Numbered from the stretch's first letter, positions 33,785-44,982 are shown. The stretch is 64,000 nt of DNA from Anastrepha obliqua (GCF_027943255.1 NC_072896.1:116281879-116345878), one strand, 5' to 3'. A program made the numbers and translations. The notes: generated from the sequence alone by a model not told the origin.

Positions 33785-34297
33785 TTTTTAATATAAATGA
33801 TCAGATGTTTATTTCATTCGTTGATACTGGAAAATAACATCGCCGTTGATACTGGAAAATAACATCAGGCAAATTAGCACCACGACCACGCTTACAGGAC
33901 AATATCCTTTTCATGAAATTTTCCATAACCGAATTGCAAAGTGGCTGCCCTATGTCCTCGATAGTCTCACGAATTCCATCTTTCGGGTCTTGAATCGACC
34001 CTGGGCTGTTGGCGTAGACCTTCCCTTTCACGTGGCCCCAAAGAAAAAAGTCACAAGGTGTTAAATCACAAGATCTCGGTGGCCAATTGTGATCACCTCT
34101 TCGAAAGATAACACGGTCCGGAAGCTTTTCCCGTAAAAGATCAATGATTTCGTTGCTTGTGTGGGACGTAGCGCCACCTTGTTGAAAATAAACGTTGTCC
34201 AGATCAGTACCATCCAATTCCGGCCATAAAAAATTGTTAATCATCTCCCGATAGCGCAATCCATTCACCAATAATAATTGCTATTGGAAAACACTTT
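33785..34297 (-). mobile_element. rosa-like (DD41D) element, C-terminal half with one TIR
   Basis: An uninterrupted minus-strand frame from 34271 to 33801 encodes the transposase from VNGLRYREMINNFLWPELDG onward: YFQQGGATSHTSNE (Gly for the second Asp), then WPPRSCDLTPCDFFLWGHVK with the third Asp, 41 residues after the Gly. One end (AAGTGTTTTCCAATAGC, minus strand) is close to 34297. The N-terminal half is deleted and the left end is not found. A stretch containing TTGATACTGGAAAATAACATC is duplicated in tandem at 33820-33867. Confidence 0.83.
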
Positions 34298-34299
34298 AG

Positions 34300-35033
34300 T
34301 ACATCGCAGTAGAAAGATGGCGTGCTGAATTTAAACGTGGTCGTACAAGTCTTGAAGACGATACAAGTCGCGGACGTTCAAAAACAAAATACAGGAAATT
34401 CGTATTTAACAATCCTCAATTGACTGAAAGAGATTTAGTAGAAGCCCTAGGCATCTTACTGGGCAGTGTAAGCAATATTTTGACTGAAGTATTGGGTTTC
34501 AGAAAGCTGTGTGCACAATGGACCCCGCATTCGCTAAGAATGGAACAAAAACACGTTCGAATGCGACTTTCTCAGCAGCATTTAGGGCGTTTTCGAAAGG
34601 GTGGTGTGAACCTGGTTCTTTGGCCCCGAAATGAGTTCGTGTCGGGAAATCGGCCTAGAAGGTGTTAGTATCAGTTTTTTGGGATGTGAGAGGAATTTGA
34701 CATTGGCTAAAATCCTTGAATTAAAGTTCGAATTGTTGGAGCATCCACCGTGTTCACCAAATTTGGCCCCTAACGACTTGCATCTGTTTCCAGACCCAAA
34801 AAAATACATGCTTGGAAAGCGTTTTTCACCAAATGATGAGGCAGATAACAGCAGTGGAAGCGCATTTTGCAGCCCTGCCAGATTCTCACTTCAGCGATGG
34901 AATTCATAAATTGGAATCGCGTTGAAACAAATGTATTGAAGTTCCAAAGAGACTATACTGAATTATAAAGTGCATTTCAAACCATGCAAATGCGCTATTC
35001 CTATTGAACCGCAAAACTTATTGAACAACCTAG
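34300..35033 (+). mobile_element. Mariner, 5'-truncated and deleted
   Basis: Plus-strand frames give the HTH part (VERWRAEFKRGRTSLEDDTS), DLVEALGILLGSVSNIL, then after a deletion LKFELLEHPPCSPNLAPNDL and HLFPDPKKYMLGKRFSP. Thus the third catalytic Asp is Asn-Asp shifted (LAPND) and the first two blocks are missing. The right end reads, on the minus strand, CTAGGTTGTTCAATAAGTTT, the same end as at 411-435. The left end is missing at the border with the DD41D fragment. Confidence 0.78.
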
Positions 35034-35799
35034 TACACGTGCTGGTTCTTTGTGACGTTATCCCTATTTGGACGTCGTCTTCTTTATACAACTACATCTA
35101 AGACTCACCTAAGCCTTACAAAGAAAACAGGTGCCGCTTATAAAACTGAAGTATTTTAGCTTCGCACGAGATGCCCTGTCCTTTTTGGGTGCAAATACCA
35201 TCCGTACCTTACATAGTTCACTCGTTAGAAATGCGAAGTAGGTTTATTTTTGATTTATAGATTTTCGTAAGCAGCATTCAAAATATCTACGTTTGTAGCT
35301 GCTAACAGTTTCGTAGAAATATTTCGTCTACTCACGGAGATTTGAAGGGTTTGAAGGCCTAGACGACTCATACCAACCGTTTATGGCTTGTGATGCTTTA
35401 TATAAAGTTAAGAGCCAAAAGGCTTTTTGAAATTGAAGATACTACGCTAACTTTCTCAGTACACACCGGTAGATGAGTGCTCATGAACGAGTATTTAAAT
35501 GCAAATATCGCATTATTTTTTTTTTTGCTTTTTATTTCTGAGCGGATGGGTGATCTTACATAGATACCGTCTACATAGATGCCATGTAGGATTCATAGTG
35601 CAAACATTTGAGACCACGCTCAGGTCAGTATTATTGAATTGGACGTGCGAAAGAGTACACCTGTGTGCTAAGCCCTCAACTCCGTCACTTCCACCACTCT
35701 CCCCGTGGAACTGCTTCAACGTACTACTTCGCAGGGTTGGTTAGCTTTGAATACTCGTATAGCTTCGTCAGTTTCTACAGGCTATCGCCTCTCATTTTC
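35034..35799. other. Nothing recognised
   Basis: Intron sequence. Open frames here do not resemble known proteins. Confidence 0.4.
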
Positions 35800-36010
35800 G
35801 CAATGTATCTAATGTAACTTTTTGAATCCTAGTAACATACGCAGCTACCTCCTGCCACTTTTCTTCTGACTCCAATTTGAACTCAACTACGTCGGTTGCA
35901 TTTGGAAGTCTTCTTTGGGCCACAATGTGTGGGCAGTAGAAATTGACATGTTCCGCGTCTTCTTCTGCATTGATGCACACAGGGCAGTAGGGGCTATTAT
36001 CGTGCTCAAA
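35800..36010 (-). mobile_element. R1/Jockey-type non-LTR retrotransposon C-terminus
   Basis: Minus-strand translation reads HDNSPYCPVCINAEEDAEHV followed by NFYCPHIVAQRR. The Zn-knuckle (C..C, H, C) is followed by an EEKWQEVAAYVTRIQ tail, typical of R1-like elements. It ends at the stop near 35792. It continues in frame into the neighbouring mariner, giving a chimeric open frame of 141 codons (36217-35792). Confidence 0.75.
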
Positions 36011-36706
36011 CCTATGCAAAGTCCCGGGCCTAGCAAAGAAAACACGTCGCTGGGAGCTAAATCTGGCGAATTCGGTGGATGTGGTAGGAATTCGAAGTTC
36101 AATTCCTGTAGTTTTGCATTGCTCAGAATCATCAACACATTCTTGTTTTTGGTCAACAGTGAGCAAACGTGGCACCCACTTTGCACGGAGCTTTCTCATA
36201 GTCAAATGCACTTGCAATCAAAGCCAAAACATTCTTTTGATATCTTTACGATGTCAGCTAACTAACGTAACTTCACTTTTCGTACATTCAAAACGATTTT
36301 GTGGACTTTTTTGATTTTTTCTGGTGTTGCCGCCTCATTTGGACGTCCACTGCATTGTGCATCGGTGTCTCTACGACCCCGTTTGAGGTCAGCAAACCAT
36401 CGTTTTATTGTTGTTTCTGATGGACTGGTATCCCCATAACAAATTGCAAGCAATGGCTTCGCTTGAACGGTGTATTTACCATCAAGAAGCTGTATAAAAT
36501 TAAAACACGAAACTCTTTTTGGTCCATTCTTTGGAAAATAAGAAAAGTAGCGTCACACTTAGCTTAATAACCCACGAACTAATGAATAGAATACCATCAA
36601 ATTTTAACAGCTATGTTTTTAAGGTTAGTACTAACTAAGAAAGAGGTGAATGCAATAAAACTAGTGCCATCTATGTGTTAGGCCCGGGTCTTTTCAACCC
36701 ATCTGT
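36011..36706 (-). mobile_element. Mariner internal-deletion derivative (family M1, copy 2)
   Basis: The end at 36706 reads, on the minus strand, ACAGATGGGTTGAAAAGACC, next to TA. The other end, near 36011, is TATGCAAAGTCCCGGGCCTA. Frames give TTIKRWFADLKRGRRDTDAQ and KLRAKWVPRLLTVDQKQECV, then DDSEQC, then the jump to ELNFEFLPHPPNSPDLAPSD. The junction is the same as in copy 1 at 28188-29105. The first two catalytic blocks are deleted. Confidence 0.85.
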
Positions 36707-36739
36707 TATTTTCTGAATCCCCCGTGTCCAGATAAGAAC

Positions 36740-37070
36740 TGCGTCACGTAGAATAGCGAACTTTGTTGGCATTTCTGTTTAGTAAGACTTGACAAGACAT
36801 CATGAATCGTTTAACGCCACAACAACGCATCAAATTGTGAAAACTTACTTTGAAAAAAAAAAAAAAAAATCTGTTCGCAAAGTTCATAAAACACTGGCGG
36901 CATCATCAGTGATTATTTCTTTCGAAGTGAGGAAGAAGCTGCCGTTTCAGTGAACAGCGAGCACTATCGAGCCATGTTAACTGAATTTTTATTTCCAAAA
37001 ATTGATCAGCTAAACACAAACGACATTGGGTACCAACATCCCGCTATTAAGTACCCTACATTACGATGAG
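36740..37070 (+). mobile_element. DD41D (rosa-like) remnant
   Basis: Plus strand: MNRLTPQQRIK at 36801, a frame shift at an A-run (36855-36871), SVRKVHKTL, then after a deletion YFRSEEEAAVSVNSEHYRAM and LTEFLFPKIDQLNTNDI, the block leading to the second Asp. No catalytic residue remains and no ends were found. Confidence 0.65.
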
Positions 37071-39589
37071 CGGCGAAGCCCACATAAGAATCCGCTTGAC
37101 GCTCTGAAGGCACCCTGATGTGAAATAAGTAAAAATTATTATTCGAAAACGAAAAATGTTAAAAATCAATTTGATTTAATTTGTTATATAAACACCACAC
37201 ATTTGGCAACATTTTACAGCGACACAAACAATGTTGCATGCCGCCACACATAACCGTGTTTCACGCAGCCTAATAGCGGCGGCACTACAGGAAAAGTGTA
37301 AGTATACAATAAACGGCGCTATTAAAAGGCGATCTTGAGCCGCTTGGGCCAGGAGCCAGTTTTTGCGAGTGCAGCGAGTTGTGTGCAAGTGCAGCCGGTA
37401 ACATGAGAATGAAAACCATAACAACAACAACAGCAACAACAACTATTGTACAATGCTGGTAATGATGATAATTTGCTTAATGGATTTCCATGTTTTCTGT
37501 AATTGAATTTATTTTAATTAAATTTTAAAATTGCGTTGACTGGCGACGGTGGCGGTGGTGCGGTGGCGACGACGGCGGCAACTTTAGTTGCATTGTTACT
37601 TTTTGTTGTGTACGAACCAGCAAATTGACGCATTAACCGTTGTTTCAGCGCTTTAAAGCACATCAGTCAGCCAGTCAGTCAGTCAGGCAGTCAGTCGCGT
37701 AACCAAAGGATAATGGATGCCTTCGTTGCATTGCTTTGGTTCGCCGGTTTGTTTGGTTATTGTGCGTTCAATTGTTGTGTGTGGGTTTTACGGCATTACG
37801 CTGCTGTTTTGCCGTTGGCCTTAGGCCCAACGACGGCCACATCGACACATCGCCACAGCCACGGTCAGAGAGTGGCTGGAAGTGTGTAATTTTATGCGCT
37901 CGCGCAAACATTAATTGATTATAATTTCATCAGATCCGGTTGCATGGCAGCCGAGTGTGTGTGTGTGTGTCGGTGTTAGTGTAAGTGGGCGAGTGTGGCG
38001 CAAAGAGTCAGATTTGACGGCGGTTTATGGATGCAATGATTTGGTGATGCACAGCTGACGCAACAGGGCGTTGAGGAGGAGATAGTCACTGTGCAGAGTC
38101 AGTAAATGGCAGTGATGCACTCACCTATGCAAGCACATACAAACACATATGCGCATTTAGTTACGTGTGTGTATGTGTGCACGAGTGCATTCAATGCAGT
38201 TTTAGGTGTTTCTGTGTGCGTGCGCGCACTTGTTATTGCTATGCGAATTTTTCACTCGTCACGATCATTAGCAGGTGTTTGCCAGCGTCGTTAATAAATA
38301 TTTTGACCACCACTAGCGGCCAAACTTGCCACCTCACAATTTGCCACAATTGATTGTGCGGCAGTAAAAAAATTCGTTTGCTTACGCTTGCCTCAACACA
38401 AAAGTCTGACAACAAGTAACAGCAGGGGCCACCTTTTGGCTTCTGGTACGCCTCCTTTTTATTGATGCTTTCGGCAATTTCGAATTTTCACTGCCTCGCA
38501 CATTTCTTTTGCACTCCCATCTTTTTCTCAATTTGCTACTTTCCAACCTTCTACTGCATTGCCGGTTTTATGCGTTCGTCGTTAAGTGTCGTTTCTTGTC
38601 GCTGGCCAATTTTTTATTGATTGCACGCAATTTGTCACTGGGTCAGCAAATTAATCACCGCGTCTGCGGCTGCTGTTCGTGGCGTAAATTTACGAAATTT
38701 GAAAATAATTTGTGTGCAATTTTGTGTTAATCACCCGAATTTGCATTGCAATTACGCGTGCCTGGGTGGGTCCGAAAATTATTGTAATTACTTGCGATAA
38801 TGCATACCTGGTTTTATTATTAAAAACAATCAAAACGTTGCATGCAGCTTGGAAGAAGTGTGCGAATATTATTTTTTAATGATATTTTGATGCGAAATTC
38901 CAAGCAGCCGCTGCTGGTCTTGCCGATAAGGAGCTGAATGATGGGACGGGCAGAAAGGAGGTGTGTTCGAACTGCCGCCGCCTGCTGGTGAAATGGGCAG
39001 TGTTTATTGAATGATTCCTAGTAATTATTTCCGTAAATGGTTTCCATTTCAGTTTCTTTAACAATGGAGTAGCTGTGCAAATCTATGCAGTGAAATTTCA
39101 TATCGGAAACTCTATGCAATTACCAGACACAGTAGGTGTCTTTCCATCGGTTGTCTTTGAAAAACTGTTCTAGCCCTGTGGCGAGCAGCCAGGCAACCAT
39201 AGCGCTTGCTAGCTCAGCTAGCAATGGTAAATTTGTTTATGCATTCCTTTCAATTTATTATAGGCATATCTATAAACAGACTGGTAGAGCCCGACACATG
39301 TTATCCTGCCACACACCGCCTTTTATGTAGGTCGCATTTTTTTTTTATAGATCATTTTTTACTGGTTTCACTATTGTCAGATATTTGATGCATTTGAAAT
39401 GCAAATGACTTGATATCGAACTTAACAAAATATTGTGATTTCGGAGATTAACATAGAAGAACTTAGTGGTATGGGCTTTCTAGACATATGTAAATTCCAT
39501 CATCAGTCTTCTTTAACAGAAAATCTGTGTGTTATACGCATGACGTAGCTAACTTACTTGCTGTTTTTTTTTTTTAAATCGAACAAAAT
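37071..39589. other. Long intron stretch with no recognised mobile element
   Basis: The sequence has a more balanced composition than its surroundings. Short simple repeats include CAGT at 37668-37695 and GT at 37957-37970. There are GGCGGTGG-rich patches (37540-37580). No coding frame has support. It is one of the larger candidate single-copy islands in intron 1. Confidence 0.5.
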
Positions 39590-40323
39590 TTCTGAGAAGA
39601 AGAACTTAGTACTGTTCTCCAAGAAGTGCAAGATTCCGAACTGGACCCCAACTAGCCTGGATAACATCACACTACAGGTTAAGACATATACTAAGTGATA
39701 CCTCGGAGTAATGTTGGATAGCAAACGAAAGTGGAAGCTCAATGAGGAAGAAAAAACGAAAAGCACTTATTGCCTTATACGCCTACCGTAAATGGTCAAT
39801 AAGGAAGACGGTTATCTTCACGACTTTCGCATTGGATTTACACATCGCACTGGATTTACAATAATGCTCAATGGCATTCTAGTATAGTGGACAAGTTAGA
39901 ACAATAAGACATACACTAACAAATTGGAGAAAATACAAAGAGTTGCATACCTGTGTATAACGGGTGCAATGCGCACCACTTCTACGGCAGCACAAGACAA
40001 GACACTTGACCTTCACCCAATAGACTTAGTAGCAAAAAGTTCGGCAAAGAAGTCTGAACTTAGGCCATTGACAACTAGTTCAAAAGTCTTATGGCCACAG
40101 CCGGATATGCAGAGGTTGAACCGCTAACTCGGAGTGCGTTATTCCTCAAGCTAATTCAGCAGGGAACCAAAGGTAGTATTAGAAAATAACGCATGCCGAA
40201 AGGGACAAATTTCAACACATACACACAGAAGGCTCCAAATGGAAGCGGGTGTTTGAGCCGCAGTATTCTGTTCAGATATGAACAATCATGCAAATTACTG
40301 GACTACTGCACTGTACTCCAAGC
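39590..40323 (+). mobile_element. I-type non-LTR retrotransposon, RT end and start of RNase H
   Basis: Plus-strand frames show KKCKIPNWTPTSLDNITLQV, then YLGVMLDSKRKW (the thumb of reverse transcriptase), NKLEKIQRVAYLCITGAMRT and LDLHPIDLVAKSSAKKSELR. This is the same linker type as at 5005-5137. RNase H begins near 40216 (YTEGSK, E for the usual D) and stops where the hAT element starts at 40324. Stops and shifts make it inactive. Confidence 0.8.
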
Positions 40324-41900
40324 CAGTGGCGTAGATAGGGGGGGGATCAAGGGGATCAATCCCCCCCATGAGAAATTGAAACAAAAATTTTTGAAAAATT
40401 GTACTTATACATATATATGCGTCCATTTCTCGAAATGCCTTCAACCTTTTTGCAGTATGACATCATTTAAACCACTTTACAATGAGAAAGAAAAAATCTT
40501 TTTATAATAGTTTTGAATTTGAACACAATGGAATTCCCGCGCCTAAACGGGCTTACCAATTGAAAGGCATGAAATGGCGCTGTCATCGATAACTTATCGA
40601 CGATAAGGACGTATTGAAGTTCGATAATCGAACATAGAGTCAATATTGCGGATTTATAACCTATTCCATAATCACGTTTGCATTGTTATTTGTTTATCAT
40701 CTCATGATGGAAAGATTTTTAGTGGCAAGAACACCCTTTGCTAAGAATAGCGAAAATGAAGAAAATGCAGAATTATCTGCTGAAACGACTGCGAAGAAAC
40801 TTCGTCGTGAATCGTCAGGCAGTGAAAATACAGTCAAAGATTTTGGCCAGATCCAAGTGTATGCTACTTGGGAAGTTTATATATATATTTATGTCATTAA
40901 TTATATGATGTTCAAATTTACAGGTGCTGCTCTTGCTAGTGGTAGAAAATCTTCAAAATTTTGAATTGGATATTTCTTTCTTGATGGGCCAAGGATTTGA
41001 CGGGGCAAGTAATATGTCCGGTCAATATAAAGGTGTTTAGGCAATTATACGTAATAATTATGCGCCTCATGCTATATACGTTCATTGTGCTGCACATTCT
41101 TTGAATCTTGCTATATCCATCACTAGCAACATACCAGCCATTAGAGATTGCCTCGGTACCCTCGAAAATGTCTACAATTTCTTGCATACCCCTAAAAGAA
41201 AAGCCATTTTGGAAAACACGATTGAAGAATTTGATGAAACTCCACGAACGAAATCTTTGAAAAGATTGAATCTGACTCGATGGGTTTCGAAATATGAGGC
41301 CGTCAACGACTTTTTTGAGTTATTCCCGGGATCTCGCCAAAGATTTGCGCCAGGAAGTAAAAAAGATTCGCGCAAAAGAAGATGCTTTTTCTGCAATTAA
41401 CGAAGCTTCGAAAAAAATTGCTGAAAATCTTGACATTGAGATCAAACACAAAAGAATAGCGCAGACAAAAAAATCGAGCAAATCCTGAAGTTCAAAGCAC
41501 GGAAGATTATTTTCGTGTGACAGCGTTTAATCCTTTTTTAGATTTTTACATCATGGATCTTGGAGAAAGATTTACCAAACATGAAAATATATTAGAAAGA
41601 TTTTCGGCCCTATTCAAGCATGATTTGAACGAAATCGACAAAGTAGCTGATAAATTCATCAAAACAGTCTAGTTTTACCAGGAATTTCTCACATGCTGTT
41701 CTTGTCGAATTAAAAGTTTGGAAGCGATATTTAATTCGTAAAGGCGATATCAAACCTGGAAACTCATTGGATCGTTGATCGCTTGAACGGATTGACTGCT
41801 CTAGCTATTCATCATGATATTCCAATCACAGCCGATGAAGTCATAGATGAGTTATCGAAAAAATCCCGAAAACTTGATTTTCTTCTTTAATTGATGCAAG
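40324..41900 (+). mobile_element. hAT element (ZMYM1/DUF4371-like transposase), 3'-truncated
   Basis: The left end is CAGTGGCGTAGATAGGGGGG, a common hAT-type terminus. A coding start at 40704 (MMERFLVARTPFAKNSENEE) is followed by a possible intron. Then DISFLMGQGFDGASNMSGQY at about 40968-41027 and YVHCAAHSLNLAISI near 41078 are the hallmark blocks of this hAT group, followed by SLKRLNLTRWVSKYEAVNDF. Frame shifts occur near 41330 and 41480. Later, EDYFRVTAFNPFLDFYIMDL and ITADEVIDELSKKSRKLDFL appear. The hAT C-terminal dimerisation end and the right terminus are missing. Confidence 0.82.
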
Positions 41901-42493
41901 AATTTTTTGCATATTGAGGGCATCCAAGTGAAAAAATTTATCCGTAATTTTTTTTTTTGTTTATATAGAGTATGGTAAGTGATTCCCATGATTATGGAAA
42001 AAGAAAACCGATAAAAATATTATATATTGAATGTAAAAAAAAGATATTGTCAAATTATCAATTATCAATATAGATTTACTTACCACATCATCGGAATACC
42101 AGAACAAATCCATGCTTTTTAAATTTTCAAATATCCTCTTAAAACCTATTGCGCATTTCGTCTGGGTTTACAATTACAACATGCTCGGTTTAGAGTTGGC
42201 CTGTGGTTTGCGGAACAACCTGCAATGTTTCTCGTACTCTACGAAGACTACTAAATAATATGCTGGGATCAGACTTCAAAGAATTGACTAGTCTTAGAAG
42301 TGCTTAGACACATGATTTTTCCTTTCGTTTCCATTTAACGCACATTGCATGTTTGTATTAAATTTTTTTTGGTAAAACATAATATTTTATTTTCAGTGTT
42401 TGAAATTTATTTGGGAGACATGGCAGTGATTGAAAACATTTTTCATTTATTGCGACAAGTGTGGGCTTTGTTTCACTGAATACTATGTAAATA
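41901..42493. other. Nothing recognised
   Basis: AT-rich intron sequence. The hAT right end is not found here. Confidence 0.4.
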
Positions 42494-43769
42494 CAAGGCG
42501 AAGTCCAAAATAAACAAGACTGGCGTTATAAAAATGTTTTCGAATGCGCCATCTTTTTAATGAGTTAGTGCGTTTGAAGTTACATCCCTAGCTGACTTCC
42601 AGTGAAAGCTGGGAGCCATTCGGTCAGTGGAAGCGAAGTTATTGCGTCAGTTTGCTTGTGCCATCGGTACAAAAATGCGTCTCGAACAAATAGCTAATAT
42701 CAAATTTTGTTTTAAGATCAGTAAAACGATTACCGAAACATTTTAATTGATGAAAAAAATGTATGGCGATGATTGTCTAACTCATGCCAGAGTTCATGAG
42801 TTTTTTACACATTTTAGAGATGAACGTGAGGACATAAATGACAACGAACGTTCGAGCCGCCAAAAATCAGTAATCAACGAAAACTCCATCAAAATTGTTC
42901 GTGAATTTATCAAAAATGAACCGAAATCATTGTTGAAATTCATGGAATCGGTGTTGAATATCTCCAAAACATCGATTTATTGCATTTTAACTATGGACCA
43001 AAAATTGCTCAGAATTCAACATTCAGAAGACCTCATTAAAGAGGCGAGAAAAGACGAGAACTTCCTTTACAACATTGTAACTGGTGATGAAATGTAGTGT
43101 TTCCAACTTGAACCTGAAACTAAGTGTCAAAGTGCCGAATGGAAGGTCCCAGACGAGCCACCACCCAAAAAATCACTTTTGGAGAAGTCAAAAATCAAGT
43201 CGATGCTCATTTGTTTTTACGATTCCAAGGGAATCGCCCACAAGGAATTCGTGGTAATAAGCCAAACCGTCAATGCAATTTTCTATCTTGGCGTTATGAA
43301 GCCAATTTTCTATCTTGGCGTTATGAAGCGTTTGTTGCATCGCATTCGTCGAATTCGCTCTGAATACTACGAAGAAGGAAGCTGGCGCTTATTGCATGAT
43401 TGTGCACCATCTCATCGATCCACTCTTGTGACTGATTTTTTGACTAGAAATCGCATTTTAACCATCAATCACTCACCGTATTCCCTTGAAATGGCTCCCT
43501 GTGACTTCTACTTATTCAGAAAATTGCATTTGGCCATAAAAGGAAAAGGTTTTACGTCCGTAGAGGTCATCCAAAAGCCTTGCACTGACATCCTGAAGAA
43601 AATTCCGGTCAATGACCTGAAACACTCTTTCGGAAAGCTTTTAGATCGCGCAAAACAGTGTATCGAGGCCAGAGGAGACTATTTTGAATAAATAATCTCG
43701 TAGTTATCAGAACAAAGCTTCTGTGGTTTTTGTTTTAGCTCATTCTTTTTTACTTTGGACTTCATCTTG
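42494..43769 (+). mobile_element. Mariner element, almost complete, one stop and one duplication
   Basis: The inverted ends CAAGGCGAAGTCCAAAATAA and CAAGATGAAGTCCAAAGTAA are next to TA; length 1276 bp. The transposase N-terminus is open from 42747 (MMKKMYGDDCLTHARVHEFF). The first catalytic Asp is in NIVTGDEM, directly followed by TAG at 43096-43098, where the family has Trp. Reading continues as CFQLEPETKCQSAEW. A 27-bp perfect tandem duplication at 43276-43329 adds nine codons in frame. LLHDCAPSHRS and PYSLEMAPCDFYLF keep the second and third Asp, 34 residues apart (DD34D). The stop is at 43689. Confidence 0.9.
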
Positions 43770-43858
43770 TATTAGGCATTGGTTCTTGAGTTGTGAGTAA
43801 CTCAGTATTTAGCTCGTATTTGGTGGCTCACATTTAGCATTTGTTGAGTTCGTATCAA

Positions 43859-44075
43859 CTAAAAGAATGGATTATAATTTGAGTGATCTGGATACTTCCA
43901 AAATGAGCTATTTAAAGGCACAGGCCGCTTCTTGAGGCGCTGAAAAACCTTGAACTCGCGTTTATTTTTTATGTTTGGGAGCAAATAGAAATCATTAGAT
44001 GTCAAATGAGGGCTGTAAGGCGGATGACCTATTGTGGCCTTAATCTTTCCTCCGCTCACAGTCAAATTTCTTTCA
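43859..44075 (-). mobile_element. Mariner C-terminal fragment
   Basis: Minus-strand translation: IGHPPYSPHLTSNDFYLLPN followed by IKNKREFKVF, the block around the third catalytic Asp of mariner (here SND). Only this end remains. Confidence 0.65.
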
Positions 44076-44089
44076 TAACTTCATTGTTA

Positions 44090-44936
44090 AGCTAGAAATA
44101 TTCCCACCTAAGTGCCATTTAGATTTCACACGAGCGTGCAACTAAATCACCCAATCAGCGATTTGTAAAAACAAATTAGCAATTTGTAAAAATTTGCAAT
44201 GAAATCATAAAAATCTCAATAATTATGCATTTTTTCAAATCTTAAAGTACAAAGGACAGACAACAAAGTGGTGGTACGTGTGCCATATTTGCTTCGGGGC
44301 GCTTTGAATGGGAATGCATTTGTCAGTTATTTTGAGTTGTTTTGTTTCTATTTATTTTACTTTTTAGTTTTTATGCCTTAAGTGCATTGCTAATTGATCC
44401 GTTGGTGGATAACTTTTTTTGTGTTTTTGTTTTTGCAGCTGCAAATCTCACATTTACGTACTTAGCCGACTTTGAAGTTTTGTTGTTTTTATTGTTAGTT
44501 AGTGCAATTGCTGCTAGTGCTCGCCTTACTTTTGTTGCAATTATAACTCGCTGCCGCCACATTACCATTTCCCGCTAAACTTGCGCATATCCAATTCGCT
44601 TTATGGTTGTCAATTAGTGGCCCGTTTTAAGTTTTTTTCACCATTTTTATTTTTTTTTTTTTTGTTTTGTTTCAATTTTTTGCATTCACTGTAAACATTG
44701 TTCAGGATTTAATTAATTTGCTATTGTTTAATTGGTCTCAACAGTCCATTATTCAATTAGCCATATTAAATGGTGGGATAATCAATAATTAAACGATTTG
44801 CTGTTGTTTTTCTTATAGTTTTATTATATAAGTTGAAATTTATATATTCTCGTATTGATTTGTTTTGAAACAAGTTTAATTAATATTTACAATAAATTTT
44901 ATTAATTAGATTTTTTTTATTTCTTTATATTTACAG
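44090..44936 (+). other. Distal intron 1 flanking exon 2
   Basis: No recognisable mobile element. T-rich near the acceptor. A 78-codon hydrophobic frame (44342-44578) looks compositional. The last 18 bases form the 3' splice site of al intron 1. Confidence 0.5.
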
Positions 44937-44982
44937 AGAGGAATTAGCCATGAAAATTGGTCTAACTGAGGCGCGAATACAG
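44937..44982 (+). CDS. al: Aristaless homeobox protein, second coding exon (homeodomain 31-46)
   Basis: A 46-base micro-exon between acceptor TTTACAG (44930-44936) and donor GTAAAAGC (44983). Its first base completes the split Arg codon from 23161-23162. It then encodes EELAMKIGLTEARIQ, which is helix 2 and the start of helix 3 of the homeodomain. It ends exactly after Gln46, the classic intron position between residues 46 and 47 in Paired-like homeobox genes. The next residues (VWFQNRR and the C-terminus) are not encoded anywhere in the remaining 19 kb that I could find. The exon is intact and its codons agree with Drosophila Al, so this is a functional gene rather than a pseudogene. Confidence 0.95.

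Larger units (their letters stand above)
23163..44936 (+). other. al: Intron 1 of aristaless (21.8 kb), rich in transposons
   Basis: The intron runs from donor GTGAGC at 23163 to acceptor ATTTCTTTATATTTACAG ending at 44936. Joining the exons keeps the homeodomain frame (R31, E32, E33, L34, A35, M36). It is filled with many DNA-transposon and retroelement fragments, listed separately. The first 780 bases (23163-23946) hold no recognisable element. Confidence 0.93.

Noticed and set aside
35513..35744. Open frames on both strands near 35.6 kb considered as an exon
   Set aside because: No homology or splice sites; length is within what is expected by chance.
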